NCBI RefSeq assembly: GCF_009870125.1
Contig: NC_046681.1
Span: forward strand, 9,871,001-9,935,000
DNA from: Drosophila pseudoobscura
Lineage: Eukaryota; Arthropoda; Insecta; Diptera; Drosophilidae
Direction of reading: 5' to 3'
DNA: 64,000 nt
The notes under the pieces were generated by a model. The model made no database searches. It saw only the letters and a program-made list of their open reading frames with translations, and was not told where the DNA came from. Shown piece after piece: positions 36,185 through 47,836 of the stretch (positions are counted from its first letter, which is position 1; the number at the start of each line of letters is the position of its first letter). The translations under genes and the position numbers were made by a program.

Positions 36185-39076
36185 CTTGGCGGCTGCTTCG
36201 CTGCTTTTCCTTGCACGGAAAATATCTGTTACTGTATCTTCGGTCTCTTCTTCAACGGTGTGGGATGGCTATGGATCCCTTCAGTCTTCTGTAGTGTGTC
36301 GTTTCGAAAAAGTGCCAACAAAATGATTGGGTTTACGAAAGATGAAAAGTATTTCACAGAACTACAGATCAGACTGAATATACAAAATTTTTTTTTTAAT
36401 TTTGATAATTTTTTGTTTTTACAGAGCGAAAACAGAACATATGAATTTGGTGAGACTCGAAAACTGAATGAGAAAATTCTCATGAAACGATATGGCTTCG
36501 CTTGAAATGGTATGACCTACTGGGTTTCGAAAATTTTCACTTCGAATAGGGCCTACTTTGTGGATATGTTTACTACGAAAATATTCCGAAACGATACGGA
36601 TTTGTTTGAAGTGGATCCAATCTGAGTGAATGACTTACTGGCTTTGGCAAATTTTCATTTGTATTTTCTTAGATAGAGCCTACTTTGTGGATCAGTTTAA
36701 TTCCAACTAAACAGCAGGAGTATTTCGCTTCCCCCAATTTTGGAAATGATAGTAAAGTCACTGTCGATGTATGCACATATCTATCATTTATTGCAATATA
36801 TGTAATTAATCAAATAAAATTATTTTTAATTGTGAAATTGTAATGGTAAACACTATATATGTATTAGAGCCATGTATATGCTGGGACCCCATGGCCATAA
36901 TAAGTTATTAATCCTCTAAAATTGGTAAAAAGTCAGAAATCTTCAAAGCATTTTTCTGAGAACTTGAACTGATGTCCTAGGTCATGCTACTTGAACAATA
37001 TTCTTAAAAAAATATTCAAAGGTCCTATTTGCATCGAATTAATTCAAGAATAATTGTCCCAAAACTAAGAATACACTGCCCACCAAAGAATATACGTATT
37101 ACTGTTGGGAATTGTGCTTTGTGCGGGATGTGTCTTACTCTTCGATGGGATATACCCGAACTTGCTTGCCACAACGTCATACCATCCTCATCTAAATTCC
37201 CCACAATCAAATCAAATTTTGGTGGTTGCTTCAGGCTTGGTTTATTTTTTTTATAAATAATTTATGACCATTGCTTTCTTTTGAAATTCAAACTCTCGAA
37301 TTAGTCACACCATCAACCATTATCAAATTGCCTCAAGATGGGAAGGAAAGCGCAAGCCCTTAAGGGTTGCAAAACCCTCTCTAAAAAGCAAATGCGAGAG
37401 ATTGCAATTCCTAGAAGGCGCTGCTAAAAATGTTAGCAATTAATAAAATATTTTTCTACATTTATATGAAAAAAATTTAATTAAAGAAGAAATTCTTAGG
37501 AGTTCCCGCTTAGTCCGCAATTAACACCCCGCTACACATGCGTGGAAGTGGCATAACAGGGGACCTGGTCCTAGTCCTGGCTCCTTCTAGAAAGGGTGGT
37601 GGCACCCGAAAGGGCCATCGTGTGGTATGTGCCACTTCTTTTGTTCCCCGACTCGATGGGGCAGGGCATTGTTTGTGGGGATGCAATGGAAGTGGAAATG
37701 GTGGCAGGACATGTCACAATTTGGTTTTGTGCTTTGATGCGTTGCAAGGAATTCCAAATTGCAGCGGGCGCCCCCGTTTGGGTGCCATTTGGATCCGATG
37801 GTTGCGGAGAGCTTGTTATGTAAGTTGAAAGGGAATTTGTGTCAGGATGGGGATGGCGTCGCATCGCGTCTGCAGATGTCTGCGTATGCGGAGTGCGTGT
37901 GCCTCCCCAGCTACAACTCCGGATCCAGGCTAACCTGGGCCCGGCCCATAATTATTTTTATTAAATATTACACCATGTTAATATGCGATAATTGCTTCGC
38001 ACTTTTTAATTGCTCCAAATGCAAGTGGTGCAACTTTTTGGCACGTTTCTGGGACAAGTTCAAAGTGCTGCTGCTACCGCTGCCCCTTGGGGCAACATAA
38101 ATATCCCTCCAACTTCAGTTTGTAATTGCCAGCGCAGTTGCATGACCCACAATCATTTATTTGGGTTGAGCTACGACTACGACGACGGCAACGCTTTTCC
38201 CCCTGCACTTGGGAGAGCTACTCGTATTTTTTCCTAAATTTAATTAGTCAAAAGATTAGATTAGGAAAGTGCTGAAATGGTTTGTGGCAGACCATTGTCA
38301 GAGCAGATTTAGGGGATATACAATACTATAATGAAATATGTGCGTGGATTGTTTGGGTTACATTTGTAACTGACAATTGCCTTAGAAGTTTAAGAGGATA
38401 CATTATGGAGAAGAAATTTACTGTCTGGAGTGGTTTTTTACTGGTTTTAAGCGAGGTTCAATCAGTTTTGTATCACTCATTTCGCCTTTTAATAAAGACT
38501 TGCGTGGAGAAAGACACTTTAATAAATACAGAAGAACTACCAGAACATCCCAGAACTTTACTCCAGCTTTATTCTGAAAGGAAGACTTTAAATTAAATAG
38601 AATTAAATATCAAACTAAAAATATTCTTATAGAAACCAGCCCCAAGGCAAGGCAGAGCAGGATCAGGAATTACATACCGAGGAGCATACACAGGAGCAGC
38701 CACAGGAGACAGGACACGTATGCGGAAGACGTCGCAATCAATTACGGGCCGGCCGCAATCGAGGCAGCTTAATTATTCAATACGTTGGTTGGCTTAAACC
38801 GGCAGCCAGGGACAGGGAGGCGAACAAAACAAGCGAAAAAAGGGATGCCGGAGGCGGGCGCATTGAACTTTGATTTGGGCCAGTCCCGAGTCTGGACTCG
38901 GGAGCATCATTGAACATCCAGTCAGTTGGCCAAATAGGAGGCGTTTGCAGATTGGGTTTAATTTAATGGAAATAAAAACAGTATATGTACAATTAGAATT
39001 AGTGTAACGACTAAATTAGCTAAGTGAACTAAATCTAGGGGGGTTGTTTTCAGTTCGATCAGGTAGGGGATCTCAG
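36185..39076. other. intergenic, LIM gene to orphan gene
   Basis: Contains the LIM 5' flank, the tandem duplication at 36484-36690, AT-rich sequence, and a GC-richer stretch at 37540-38100 with overlapping frames on both strands that do not resemble proteins. I see no gene. Confidence 0.4.
36484..36690. repeat. degenerate tandem duplication, about 108-bp spacing
   Basis: The order of words AAACGATA..GG.TT, TGA.CTACTGG, AAATTTTCA and GCCTACTTTGTGGAT occurs first at about 36484-36562 and again at about 36590-36684. It is upstream of the LIM gene and has no coding content. Confidence 0.65.
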
Positions 39077-39751
39077 TCAATGGGGATGACCCCCAGATGC
39101 GAGGGAGTCCCTTGCTGATGCTGCAGGGAGGTCCACCATCACGGGACTCCCATCTTGCAGTGAGTCTGCTTGTAGGGGGCTTTCCGGCTCGTCTTCGCCC
39201 AGGAGCCATTCATTATATAGAGGCTTATGTGGCTCCTTCGCCTTGTTGCTGGGCTTCTTCGAGGAGATCAGGGTGCGGCGATTCAGACGCTTCAGTTTCT
39301 TCTGCGAGGTCTTGGTCTTCTTTTTGTGGGCCACCTTGAGGATGGTTTCCCGCAATTCCATGCGATAGCTCTTTAAAGTGCTCAGCTCTCGGGAGAGGTC
39401 ATCATTGTTGGGAGCTCTGTTCTCCTGGTTGCCATCGGCATCCTCCTCGTCCGTTAGCATCGTCGCCTCATAGTTTTCCCAGGGACAGCGGGGAGCCCTG
39501 GGACGATGGGTCTGCTGCAGCTTGAGCAGCTCCTCTGTGAGCAGCAGCTTGGCTGTGGCCCACTTCATCGTATGATGGTTCTTGGCCGGCAACTGCTGGC
39601 GATAGCAGAACAGTTGCAGAGGCAGATTGGTATCAAGCTTTGGCGCCTCCGGCTGCTGTTCCACGACTTGTTCTTGCTCTTTCGGCTTGATGGTCTCGAT
39701 GGGGCTGGGAGTGGGCGTGGGTGATACCTTGCGATCGATACTGTTGCCCAT
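39077..39751 (-). CDS. hypothetical basic protein, 224 aa
   Basis: Single open frame; Met at 39751 is the first true ATG (the frame upstream opens only with GTG), with A at -3 and G at +4. I do not recognise a family. Residues 1-35 are Pro- and Glu-rich; about 40-65 contain LFCYRQQLPAKNHHTMKW; about 85-110 are acidic (LTDEEDADGN); about 120-175 are strongly basic (KKKTKTSQKKLKRLNRR and more Lys/Arg), like a nucleic-acid-binding or nuclear-localising segment; the tail is acidic again. A TATAAAA box lies about 60 bp upstream (39816-39810). Codon use is GC-rich at third positions, unlike the flanks, which supports real coding. Confidence 0.72.
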   Translation of the reverse strand: MGNSIDRKVSPTPTPSPIETIKPKEQEQVVEQQPEAPKLDTNLPLQLFCYRQQLPAKNHHTMKWATAKLLLTEELLKLQQTHRPRAPRCPWENYEATMLTDEEDADGNQENRAPNNDDLSRELSTLKSYRMELRETILKVAHKKKTKTSQKKLKRLNRRTLISSKKPSNKAKEPHKPLYNEWLLGEDEPESPLQADSLQDGSPVMVDLPAASARDSLASGGHPH

Positions 39752-39809
39752 GTTGTTGCTGATTTGCTGGTTAATATGTTTGTGACAGCTGCAACTGATG
39801 CTCACTCAG

Positions 39810-39816
39810 TTTTATA
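39810..39816 (-). promoter_or_regulatory. TATA box of 224-aa gene
   Basis: TATAAAA on the minus strand 59-65 bp before the ATG. A TCAGTT initiator-like word follows with its A at 39796, somewhat closer (20 bp) than usual. Confidence 0.45.
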
Positions 39817-39829
39817 TTTCAAAAGCATC

Positions 39830-41249
39830 CGTAAAGATTTTCTTACCTGCGCCCATAGCACTCGAGCTTTACCTGCGTTTCTTCCCTATGGTATCGCTTT
39901 CTTTCATGTCCTGTCTTGGTCGATGTTTTATGGTCAACACCTGGCACGGATTACTATCGTTGACAAAATGCAATTACATAAGCCTGTGGCAATCCATAAC
40001 AACATTAAATCCTTTCTTGCAAACTTACCCAAAAATAAGGCCACCTACCTGAGCCTGATTCCGTTCAGATAGTTGGGATTTTGTTTCGTGTAGCTTTTAC
40101 CTGTAAGAAAAGGCACGTGACCACTAATGATAGTAGACTTGGGGCTTGGAACTCTTATAGACACTAAACACTTGGCCAAAAAAGAGTGTTTCTGCTTTTA
40201 CATTGCTTAAAAATACCCAATTGACAAAATTAAGAAAGCTGTTTGACACTTCAATTTCGATGTACATATATCTTAGCTTATATTAGATGTTCGATTTGGA
40301 TCTAGTATTAAGACAAAAAGCTTATAATTTATAAAGGCGATTACAAATGAAAATTATCGATAGTGTTTCACCAAATTGTTTTGAAGTATTTCACTTGATG
40401 AACAAATCTGTATTTTGTTTGGAAATTTAAATATTTTAATTAAATACATATGTCATTTTTGTTTTGCATTCGGATTATGTTACGATTTAAGAAGATTTTT
40501 AAGATTTACGGTTTGCGAAAACCAAAACACCCACTTTTCGGTTTTCGAAAGCCGGAGAAGGATTGACAATTCTGAATATGAATATTTAAATTCTTTGCAC
40601 TTGTTCGCAGCATATCGATTTGAGTCGAATCGCTATGAATGTTGGTAACCGTCTTCAGTCTATAGTGACGTTAATATTATAACGCTTTAGTGTTATTATA
40701 CATAACTCCTTTTAGTCTGTTTATATACATAAATTATAAAGAAATAAAGATAAGCACCTATTCGTATTTGAAATTACAATAAAATTGGCCAAACTTCAAA
40801 AGGTGAACAGTCCAACAGATTCACTCGAAATTAAACTTTTCTGTAAAATAACAAATTTAATCGACGGAATTAACAAATTCCGACGCGGCAGCATTCGTTA
40901 GCTTTAATTTGTTCTGCTTCTTCGGTTTTTGATATGTTCAGATGCAACTTTCTGCAACCTGCTGGCTGAAACTATTGCCGTATAGATACTAACGCCCTAA
41001 AAGGAATGCAAATTGTCTAACAATACAGCGATCACATACACCCCATCTGAGCATCCCAAAAATATCTGCAAACATCAGGTAAACTGAAAACTAAGAACCC
41101 TAAATTTACAGATAAGAATACCCTGTTTTGGGAATACCCCAAAAGAGCTATGCCTGACCTCACATTGGTATCATGACACGACAGGATTGATAAGTAGGCA
41201 GGTCATTAGAGTGGTCCTATCTGGCTACCTGCCCAAGTCCTAGCCGACA
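39830..41249. other. intergenic between two divergent orphan genes
   Basis: AT-rich. Short frames at 39764-40072 and 40415-40648 have no family resemblance. An imperfect inverted repeat of CGGTTTGCGAAAACC type lies at about 40508-40556. No gene supported. Confidence 0.4.
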
Positions 41250-41257
41250 TATATAAG
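41250..41257 (+). promoter_or_regulatory. TATA box of 323-aa gene
   Basis: TATATAAG with an initiator-like TCACTC at 41282-41287 (A at 41284), 34 bp downstream, and the ATG at 41309. Spacing is close to that of a fly TATA-Inr promoter and implies a very short 5' UTR (about 25 nt). Confidence 0.6.
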
Positions 41258-41308
41258 CCGCAGTGCGTGATCACAGCCACATCACTCGTTTATCAACTCT
41301 TATCGGCC

Positions 41309-42280
41309 ATGGACAAAGCGCAGACCAAGCAATTGCTGATGTACCGCACGCCCAATGAGGCGCACAATCAGATCTTCATATTCAACTCTCCGATTGACTA
41401 TAAGGACCAGCAGTTGATTGTGTACCAGCGTCCAGGCGTCCTGTGTGGAGAGAACGGCTTTGGCTATTGTGTCGTTTACAAGCGGGATCACTATATCCTA
41501 AACAATCCGCCCAACTTCCAGAGCCCCACCAAGAGGAGCTTTCTCAACGAGTGCATCCGTCAGCTGTATCTGATGAACGGTCTGGTTCACAAGCTGTACT
41601 GGGGTTCCTCGAGTGCCTCGCTGGCCACGCCTCGCGAGCTGTGGCACCAGGTGGACAGTTGTCTGCAGCCAGAGCGGATCACCAAGAAGATCGAGAGCCT
41701 GAAGCGGGTGAAGCGACAACTGTTCCGGGAGCCAAGATGTGGACGCAAGACCACAAAGCCGGTGCGCGGCAAAGTGTGGGGCACCCAGGTTTTCAGCTTT
41801 CGTCCAATGCGCGAGAAGATCGGACGGCGACACATACGTCGTGGCTTCCTGAGGCCCGCCCGCCAGACGGTGCTCCAGCAAATGATCTGCGAGAACCTGA
41901 AGCGCGAGATGGTTTGCTCGCCGGCCGTCTGCCAGACCGTGATAAGTGCCGCTGAGGGCATCTTCAATGTGAACGCAAGCGTCATCAGCGACATCTGCAG
42001 CTACCACAACAATGCGGCCCGCCATCAGCCTGCCGTGGAGTGCCGTCTTACATCCGGACAGGTGAGGCTGAGAAACAATGAGGCCTGTCGGCTCACGCAG
42101 CGAGCCAAGCGTTTGGAGGAAATGTTCATACACGAACAGGTGCGTCGCGCCGTCCAGAACCATCAGCTCATTTTGGAGGAGTCGGTTCGCTCGATTTTCT
42201 ATGCGAAGGAACTGTTTCGCCTCATCGAGGATCACGAGGAGTTCGTCTGCACCGACAAACAGATACTGTGTCGGCGTTGA
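41309..42280 (+). CDS. hypothetical protein, 323 aa
   Basis: Intronless frame starting at the first ATG after a TATA-Inr promoter (the track-like upstream extension begins with GTG). I do not recognise a family. The protein is strongly basic: about residues 135-205 contain RVKRQLFREPRCGRKTTK, REKIGRRHIRRGF and more Arg. It is Cys-rich (about 15 Cys, scattered, no zinc-finger spacing that I can see). The N-terminal 100 residues (NQIFIFNSPIDYKDQQLIVY and following) look folded. No signal peptide or membrane helix. Strong GC-rich third-position codon use supports coding. A short gene with a TATA box and no intron is compatible with restricted (for example testis) expression, which is inference. 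Confidence 0.78.
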   Translation: MDKAQTKQLLMYRTPNEAHNQIFIFNSPIDYKDQQLIVYQRPGVLCGENGFGYCVVYKRDHYILNNPPNFQSPTKRSFLNECIRQLYLMNGLVHKLYWGSSSASLATPRELWHQVDSCLQPERITKKIESLKRVKRQLFREPRCGRKTTKPVRGKVWGTQVFSFRPMREKIGRRHIRRGFLRPARQTVLQQMICENLKREMVCSPAVCQTVISAAEGIFNVNASVISDICSYHNNAARHQPAVECRLTSGQVRLRNNEACRLTQRAKRLEEMFIHEQVRRAVQNHQLILEESVRSIFYAKELFRLIEDHEEFVCTDKQILCRR

Positions 42281-43448
42281 GCAGATGGAATCGTACTACG
42301 AGCAATTGGCATAGCCACGCTTCTTCCACTAGGTCTCATTTCTTTTGTATAAACTTTATATATAATGCATGATTTGTTAAAAAATTTTAAAAATAATTAG
42401 GAATACATAAAAAAAAACAGATTACAGATTTCTGGACAATTTACACGGCAGTTAAACTTCTACAGATTTTACTTTCATCTTAAATGTCTAAGCAAGTTGA
42501 TAAAATGTTGATCTTCTTTGTAGATCCTGTCCACATATAGTTCCTCCTAAAAGGAATGAAGGTTCGAAGGTTACGTCGTCTTCTGTTGCTCTATTAACTT
42601 GGAATGCACATCCATCAGGCTCTGTAAATATGTTTAATATGTGAAATTAGTTATAGAATTTGTGTAAAAACGTCTATTATTTTGCCCCAACTTATGATTT
42701 CCTATTACATGTAATTTCTAACTTAGATCTTTACAGTTTTAAAAATTGTTTGCTCAAAACTCGTATTTAAGAGATTGCCTACATTTTTGTGCTTATATTA
42801 ATTGTAAGATTGACTGCATAACATATCATATAAGATCATATTTAATTATTGATTATAAGGACCATTTATTCTAACAGATTTATAACAGCCAAAAATATGT
42901 TCAGAAAACGATTTTCCATGTATGTACTAATTTTATTAATTTAGTTCTTTTGATTTACATTTCTGTTGGATTTTGGGATTTTTATTTTTGTTATTGTCCA
43001 AGTTTTTGTGCATTTTGCTCAACAATCTGAAAGCATACTTATAGCATTCTGCGTCATGAAAAGTGTTTAGAAGTACTTATTTTCTTGATGTTATGAATTT
43101 ATACAGAATATTGGAAGTCCAGCCTTCGATTAAAATCCTAAATTTGCAATATTTGAAAACGATCATCAGTGAGGGTCAGTTTTTTCTCCGATTTTCCATC
43201 TCTTAAGCACATTTCCGCTGCAGTCAGGTTTATATAATATTCGTTAAGGAATTAATTTTTGCATCTCTTTGGCAATTTTGAGCCTCCTGACTATATTATA
43301 TTCCCAATGTCGCAGTCTTATATTTCATTTTGCTTAATCATCTAGAATTTGCGGCAAGCATTAAAAAAATTGCATAATTTTAACTAAATTAAATGTAAAT
43401 ACAGTGTTGAATCTAAGTGGATATCGGGGGCGATACTTTACTTATATC
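42281..43448. other. convergent 3' region, orphan gene and Gnpda
   Basis: AT-rich, no frame above 60 codons. Holds the 3' UTR of the 323-aa gene and probably that of the isomerase gene on the other strand. Nothing else seen. Confidence 0.4.
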
Positions 43449-44665
43449 TCAGTTTTTGTAACCATCCTGTATGGCGGCGCCTTCGTCTATATCTCGAAGA
43501 ATGCCCTGTGAAATTGTCAAATCGAATGGTGGAAGTGGAAGTGGGAGGCCAGATAGGCATTAACAAAGTTCTGTTTACTTAATTTAATCAGCTCGTTTAC
43601 TCGTAAAACTGCAACCATTAAAGCCCTTATATGTAACCAAAAACAAACTGTACAAAGTTAACTAGTGCAAGCGCTAAATGGGTTAACAATCCCAGCACCT
43701 TTATCGTCTTCCCTCATACCAATCTAGGCGAAAGTTTCTACAGAAGATAGGGTCGAGGGCGGGCATACCTTGAAGTACTTCACAGTCTTGACACGCAGCT
43801 CCAGCGTGGCATCCTCGTCGCAGATCATCAGTGTGTTGGCATGCTGCTGGAAGGCGCTGACCGTCCACATATGGTTGACGCCCTCCTCGATGGCCTTGTA
43901 CAGGGCAAAGGCTTTGTGGGCGCCCGTAATGAGAATCATCACCTCCTTAGAGTCCATCACAGTGCCAACGCCAACTGTGAGAGCCTGCTTGGGCACCTTG
44001 CTCATGTCGTTGTCGAAGAACCGGGCATTCGCTTCCAGCGTATCCTGCGCCAGGGTCTTCACACGCGTACGTGAGACCAGCGACGATCCCGGCTCATTGA
44101 AGGCGATGTGACCATCAGGACCAATGCCGCCAATAAACAGCTCCACGCCGCCGGCCTCCTTGATCTGCTCTTCGAACTTGTTGCACTCGGCCACCAGATC
44201 GGGAGCATTTCCATTCAATATATGGACATTTTGTGGTTCTATATCAATGTGCTTGAAGAAGTTGTGCCACATAAAGAAGTGATAGCTCTCCTGGTGATCT
44301 CTGGGGAGACCTGTGATGGGATAGCGTATTTAGGTTTATTTGATTCCCTGTCAGCATCTGCGAAGACTCACCCACGTACTCATCCATGTTGAAGGTCTTT
44401 ACATACTGAAAGGAGACCTTTCCCTGCTTGTGGAATTCAATGAGCTCCTTGTACATTCCCAGCGGGGTAGAGCCAGTAGGCAGGCCCAGTACAAAGTATC
44501 TGCAAATGAGAGATCATATCGTTAACTGTCATACTCGAATGATGTCAAATCTGAACAGCCCTCTTACCTGTTCGGACCCGGCTGGAAGTCATTGATGCGC
44601 TTCATCACATACTTGGCTGCCCACTTGCCAACCGATTGGCTCGTTTCCAATATAACCAATCTCAT
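43449..44665 (-). CDS. Gnpda1: glucosamine-6-phosphate isomerase (deaminase)
   Basis: Interconverts glucosamine-6-phosphate plus water with fructose-6-phosphate plus ammonia; cytosolic, links hexosamine and glycolytic metabolism. Exons on the minus strand: 44665-44568, 44499-44372, 44310-43769 and 43505-43449; phases agree, 274 residues as expected. Motifs: MRLVILE start, [10 protein letters not shown], the active-site loop [30 protein letters not shown], and [15 protein letters not shown]. The last exon encodes [18 protein letters not shown]. If the donor at 43769 is not used, the frame runs 14 residues further to a stop at 43724, giving a different C-terminus. Also named Oscillin in flies. 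It lies next to Lamin, as in D. melanogaster 25F-26A. Confidence 0.95.
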
Positions 44666-44666
44666 C

Positions 44667-47600
44667 TTTTAGCTGAAATAATTTTGAAGAGAATTTTAGG
44701 CAAAAATTCAGGTCGAAATATGTATTACTGTCTGTAACACCATATGGAATAAAATGAAGCGACAAACAATCTCATACGGGGTTTGAAAACAATTGATAAC
44801 GATCACTTATCGCATTAAAACCCCAAACAACACGGTTGGTAACACTGGCCAGGATTAAGATTGAGAGAGGGGAGGGCGAGGCTGTAAAGATTGCGGGCAC
44901 ATTTCTCCGTTTGTTTTTGAATAGTTCAATGAAACTGATAAGCCAGTCCGATGATTAACCCATTTATGGAGCTGGCCCCACACACATACACAAAGCACTT
45001 TCATTCTCACTTTGAAACCTGGCTGCACTTGAGTTTCACGGACACTCACTCACCTCCGAATCGGTCGTTACTGCAAACAGCTGCCTATTAAATGCTTATT
45101 ACTGCTCAAATAGAGGCGTATCTATATCTGTATATATTCTGCGGGTGCTTGACAGTGCCGGGCAGGCGTCGAACTTGGAGCGGGTCTGTCTGGTGCGAGA
45201 CTGGTGCCTGCCGCTTTAATTTGGCTGCCAATTTATGCATTGCGTTTGAGCGGCGATTAGCCTGTGTTTGCGGTTGCTACTCCGGCGCTCTCTGGCTTGG
45301 CTGATAAAGGGAAGTACAGGCATAATTGCAACGAAAACAAAAGAATTTGCAGCAACCTTGAGATACTTTCTGTTATCGCAGTTCATCGGTCATCGGTTTT
45401 CCCTTTGTGAAACGTCAGCTCCCCCTCTCCCTCACCCCTCCTACATTCAGTTTGATGACCCCAACACGGGCCACACACGAACCTTCATTGTGTTTTTTTG
45501 AATTTGCTCATTTATTACATGGCAACTACTCAATTGCTACATATTGGGAGAAAAATGAGGGTATGGACAGTGGGCGTATAGGCCCGGAAAGTAAAACGCA
45601 AGCAAGATAAAATGCACCTTTTGCCTATATACCTTGACGTTTTTGCCTGTTGTCCATACCTTTTTTTATAGCCCATTCAAAATTACGACTCATTTTTTCG
45701 TTTCAAGAGAGAGCAGCAGCGTGACTCCAGAAAACTCTATGCAGTTTAATGAACTCTTTCTCTCTGTCAGTTTTGAGTGGCTTGTGTTTGAGTGTTTCTT
45801 CAGGGTTGTCGAATATACACCTTATTTAAATCGATCGCCGCATGAAAAAAACTCGTATTTATATTAATATAAATACATATATTCATTAGCAATTGCGCTC
45901 ACGCACAATGACATCAAAGCGTTATTTAATCTACCGATAATTCACTCAATTATACATATTTTTGAGTGACACCTCGATTACCACATCGCCCGTTCGACAT
46001 AGGAATTCAAATTCCAAAAATAATTCGTCACGGCGAATGAACATACAAAAGAGATGACGAAAGAAGGGCACAAATGAGAAATTGAAATGCGTACCCTACA
46101 CATATGAGAGATAGATCATATAGTTTATATAAGTTTAATAGCAGTTTCTTCATTTATTTTTTTGTTGAGGAATTGTTACACAGGAAAATATATAGATTCA
46201 CTATAAGAGTTTGAAGGATCGTGTACTTAACCATAGATAGTATTTAGTACATAATATGTACTATGTCCATACCACAGTTTTAAAAGATACTTAACGCAAA
46301 CTATTTTTCGATACTGCTCTAAAAAGTCCATTCGTTTTATTCAATTATATTCCACGGCAACAATTTGAAGAAAACTAGTTTAATATGAGAAAACGCTTTA
46401 AGTTACATACATATATGCTATTCAACTACAGAATGGTCTGTATTCGCCTATCTGGTCTATGTAAACTGAAGTTCCCATAACAAAAGCAGCGAAAGTTAAG
46501 ATATATCCACAACATTTTGCCAGGTTTCACAGGAATATTATACCCTTAATGGGACACACCATACATATGTATTGTATGATTTGTACAATCTTTTTTTCAT
46601 CTAATGAGCAGATTTACAGACTTTTTCCCCGACTTCAAAGCTTATACATATGAGAAATGCCTTACTCACAAGTTAATACCCATACATGTTGATCAATAAA
46701 CATGGTTTTTCTTTATTTTTGTTGTTTTATCAAATAGAAATTACATACATAAACATAAATGTACTTATATTTTACGTTCCGTTCTGCACGTTTCTTCTCA
46801 TCTTTTCTTTTAAAATAGTTTTTGCTGCGTCGCGGCGATGATACATTTTTAGGGGCGACCACGCCCCAGCCATAGAAAATGCAACGCATCGCTTAGCCGT
46901 ACGGTTTTTTCTTGTTGTAGTTGTACATTTTTGTTGGTGTTGCTTTTAATTAATGTATTGTTTTTTCCTGGTAAATGTGATTCTTGTTCTAGAATCGGCT
47001 GCAGGAAGCCCAATAGAACCGGTCTGGGCCTGGGAGAAAGCGTCGGTTGAGAGTCTGGACCGGGATCTGGGGGTATCTATATGTTTAAAAATATATATAT
47101 ATTGCCGGGCTTCTTGTCATTTTTCGTATGTATTATCTGTTCTATAGTATATAAAGTAATATTGTATTTTATGCGGATTGTACAAAAAATACTTAAATAA
47201 ATATTTCTGTTGTCAGGAGCATCTTGGTATTCCTCTGGTTTATGCACTTTTTGCTCGTTGTTGTTGTTTTTCTTGTTAGTGTTTCCTTAAATATCTACTT
47301 GAATTGCTTATGGAGAAAGAAGAGTGCGCCCAAGTCCATCGAACATATTGTCTTCTTACCAATATCTTCAATGTTCTTCATGGCACAAATTCAAATACAA
47401 AAAGTGTGTTTTATGCATGTATGTTCTAGATGGTATACAAGAGTGATATCGATCGGTCCATATATACCAAATAAAGCTTACAAAAAGTAGTTAATGAATG
47501 TCTTTGAACAAAGGGGAACACACAGAACATGAAATTTAGAAACATTAAAAAGGGAAATTAAAGCGAAATGTTATAAAAGGGAAACATATGTAATGGAAAC

Positions 47601-47836
47601 GGTAAACGTGGATAGGATTGGGTTTGGTGTATTCTGACGAAGACGATGGATTATCGCTCTCATGGCTGGTGGAGCAGATCAACACAAATGTTTTTTGTTT
47701 CAATTATTGGCGACACGGGCCACAAAAAATAACTTAGTATTACTACAAATCTGTCTCTGTGTGTTTGTGTGTGTGTGCTGCTGCGGTGTTTTTCTGTCTG
47801 TATGATAGATAAATCCGTGTGCTTTCGCGCGAAAGA
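44667..47836. other. Gnpda 5' flank and Lamin 3' UTR region
   Basis: The 5' UTR and promoter of the isomerase (minus strand) lie at the left; a motif-1-like word TGGTAACACTG is at about 44836. The right half, T-rich on the plus strand with (TA)n runs, should hold the Lamin 3' UTR. Open frames at 45092-45867 and 46953-47490 have no family resemblance. No gene supported. Confidence 0.4.

Noticed and set aside
35585-36505. 306-residue plus-strand frame
   Set aside because: It is the antisense of the LIM coding exon, whose codon bias opens the opposite frame; the LIM zinc ligands prove the minus strand is coding.
37538-37864. Overlapping frames on both strands in a GC-richer patch
   Set aside because: Similar lengths in several phases and no recognisable domain; most likely composition-driven.
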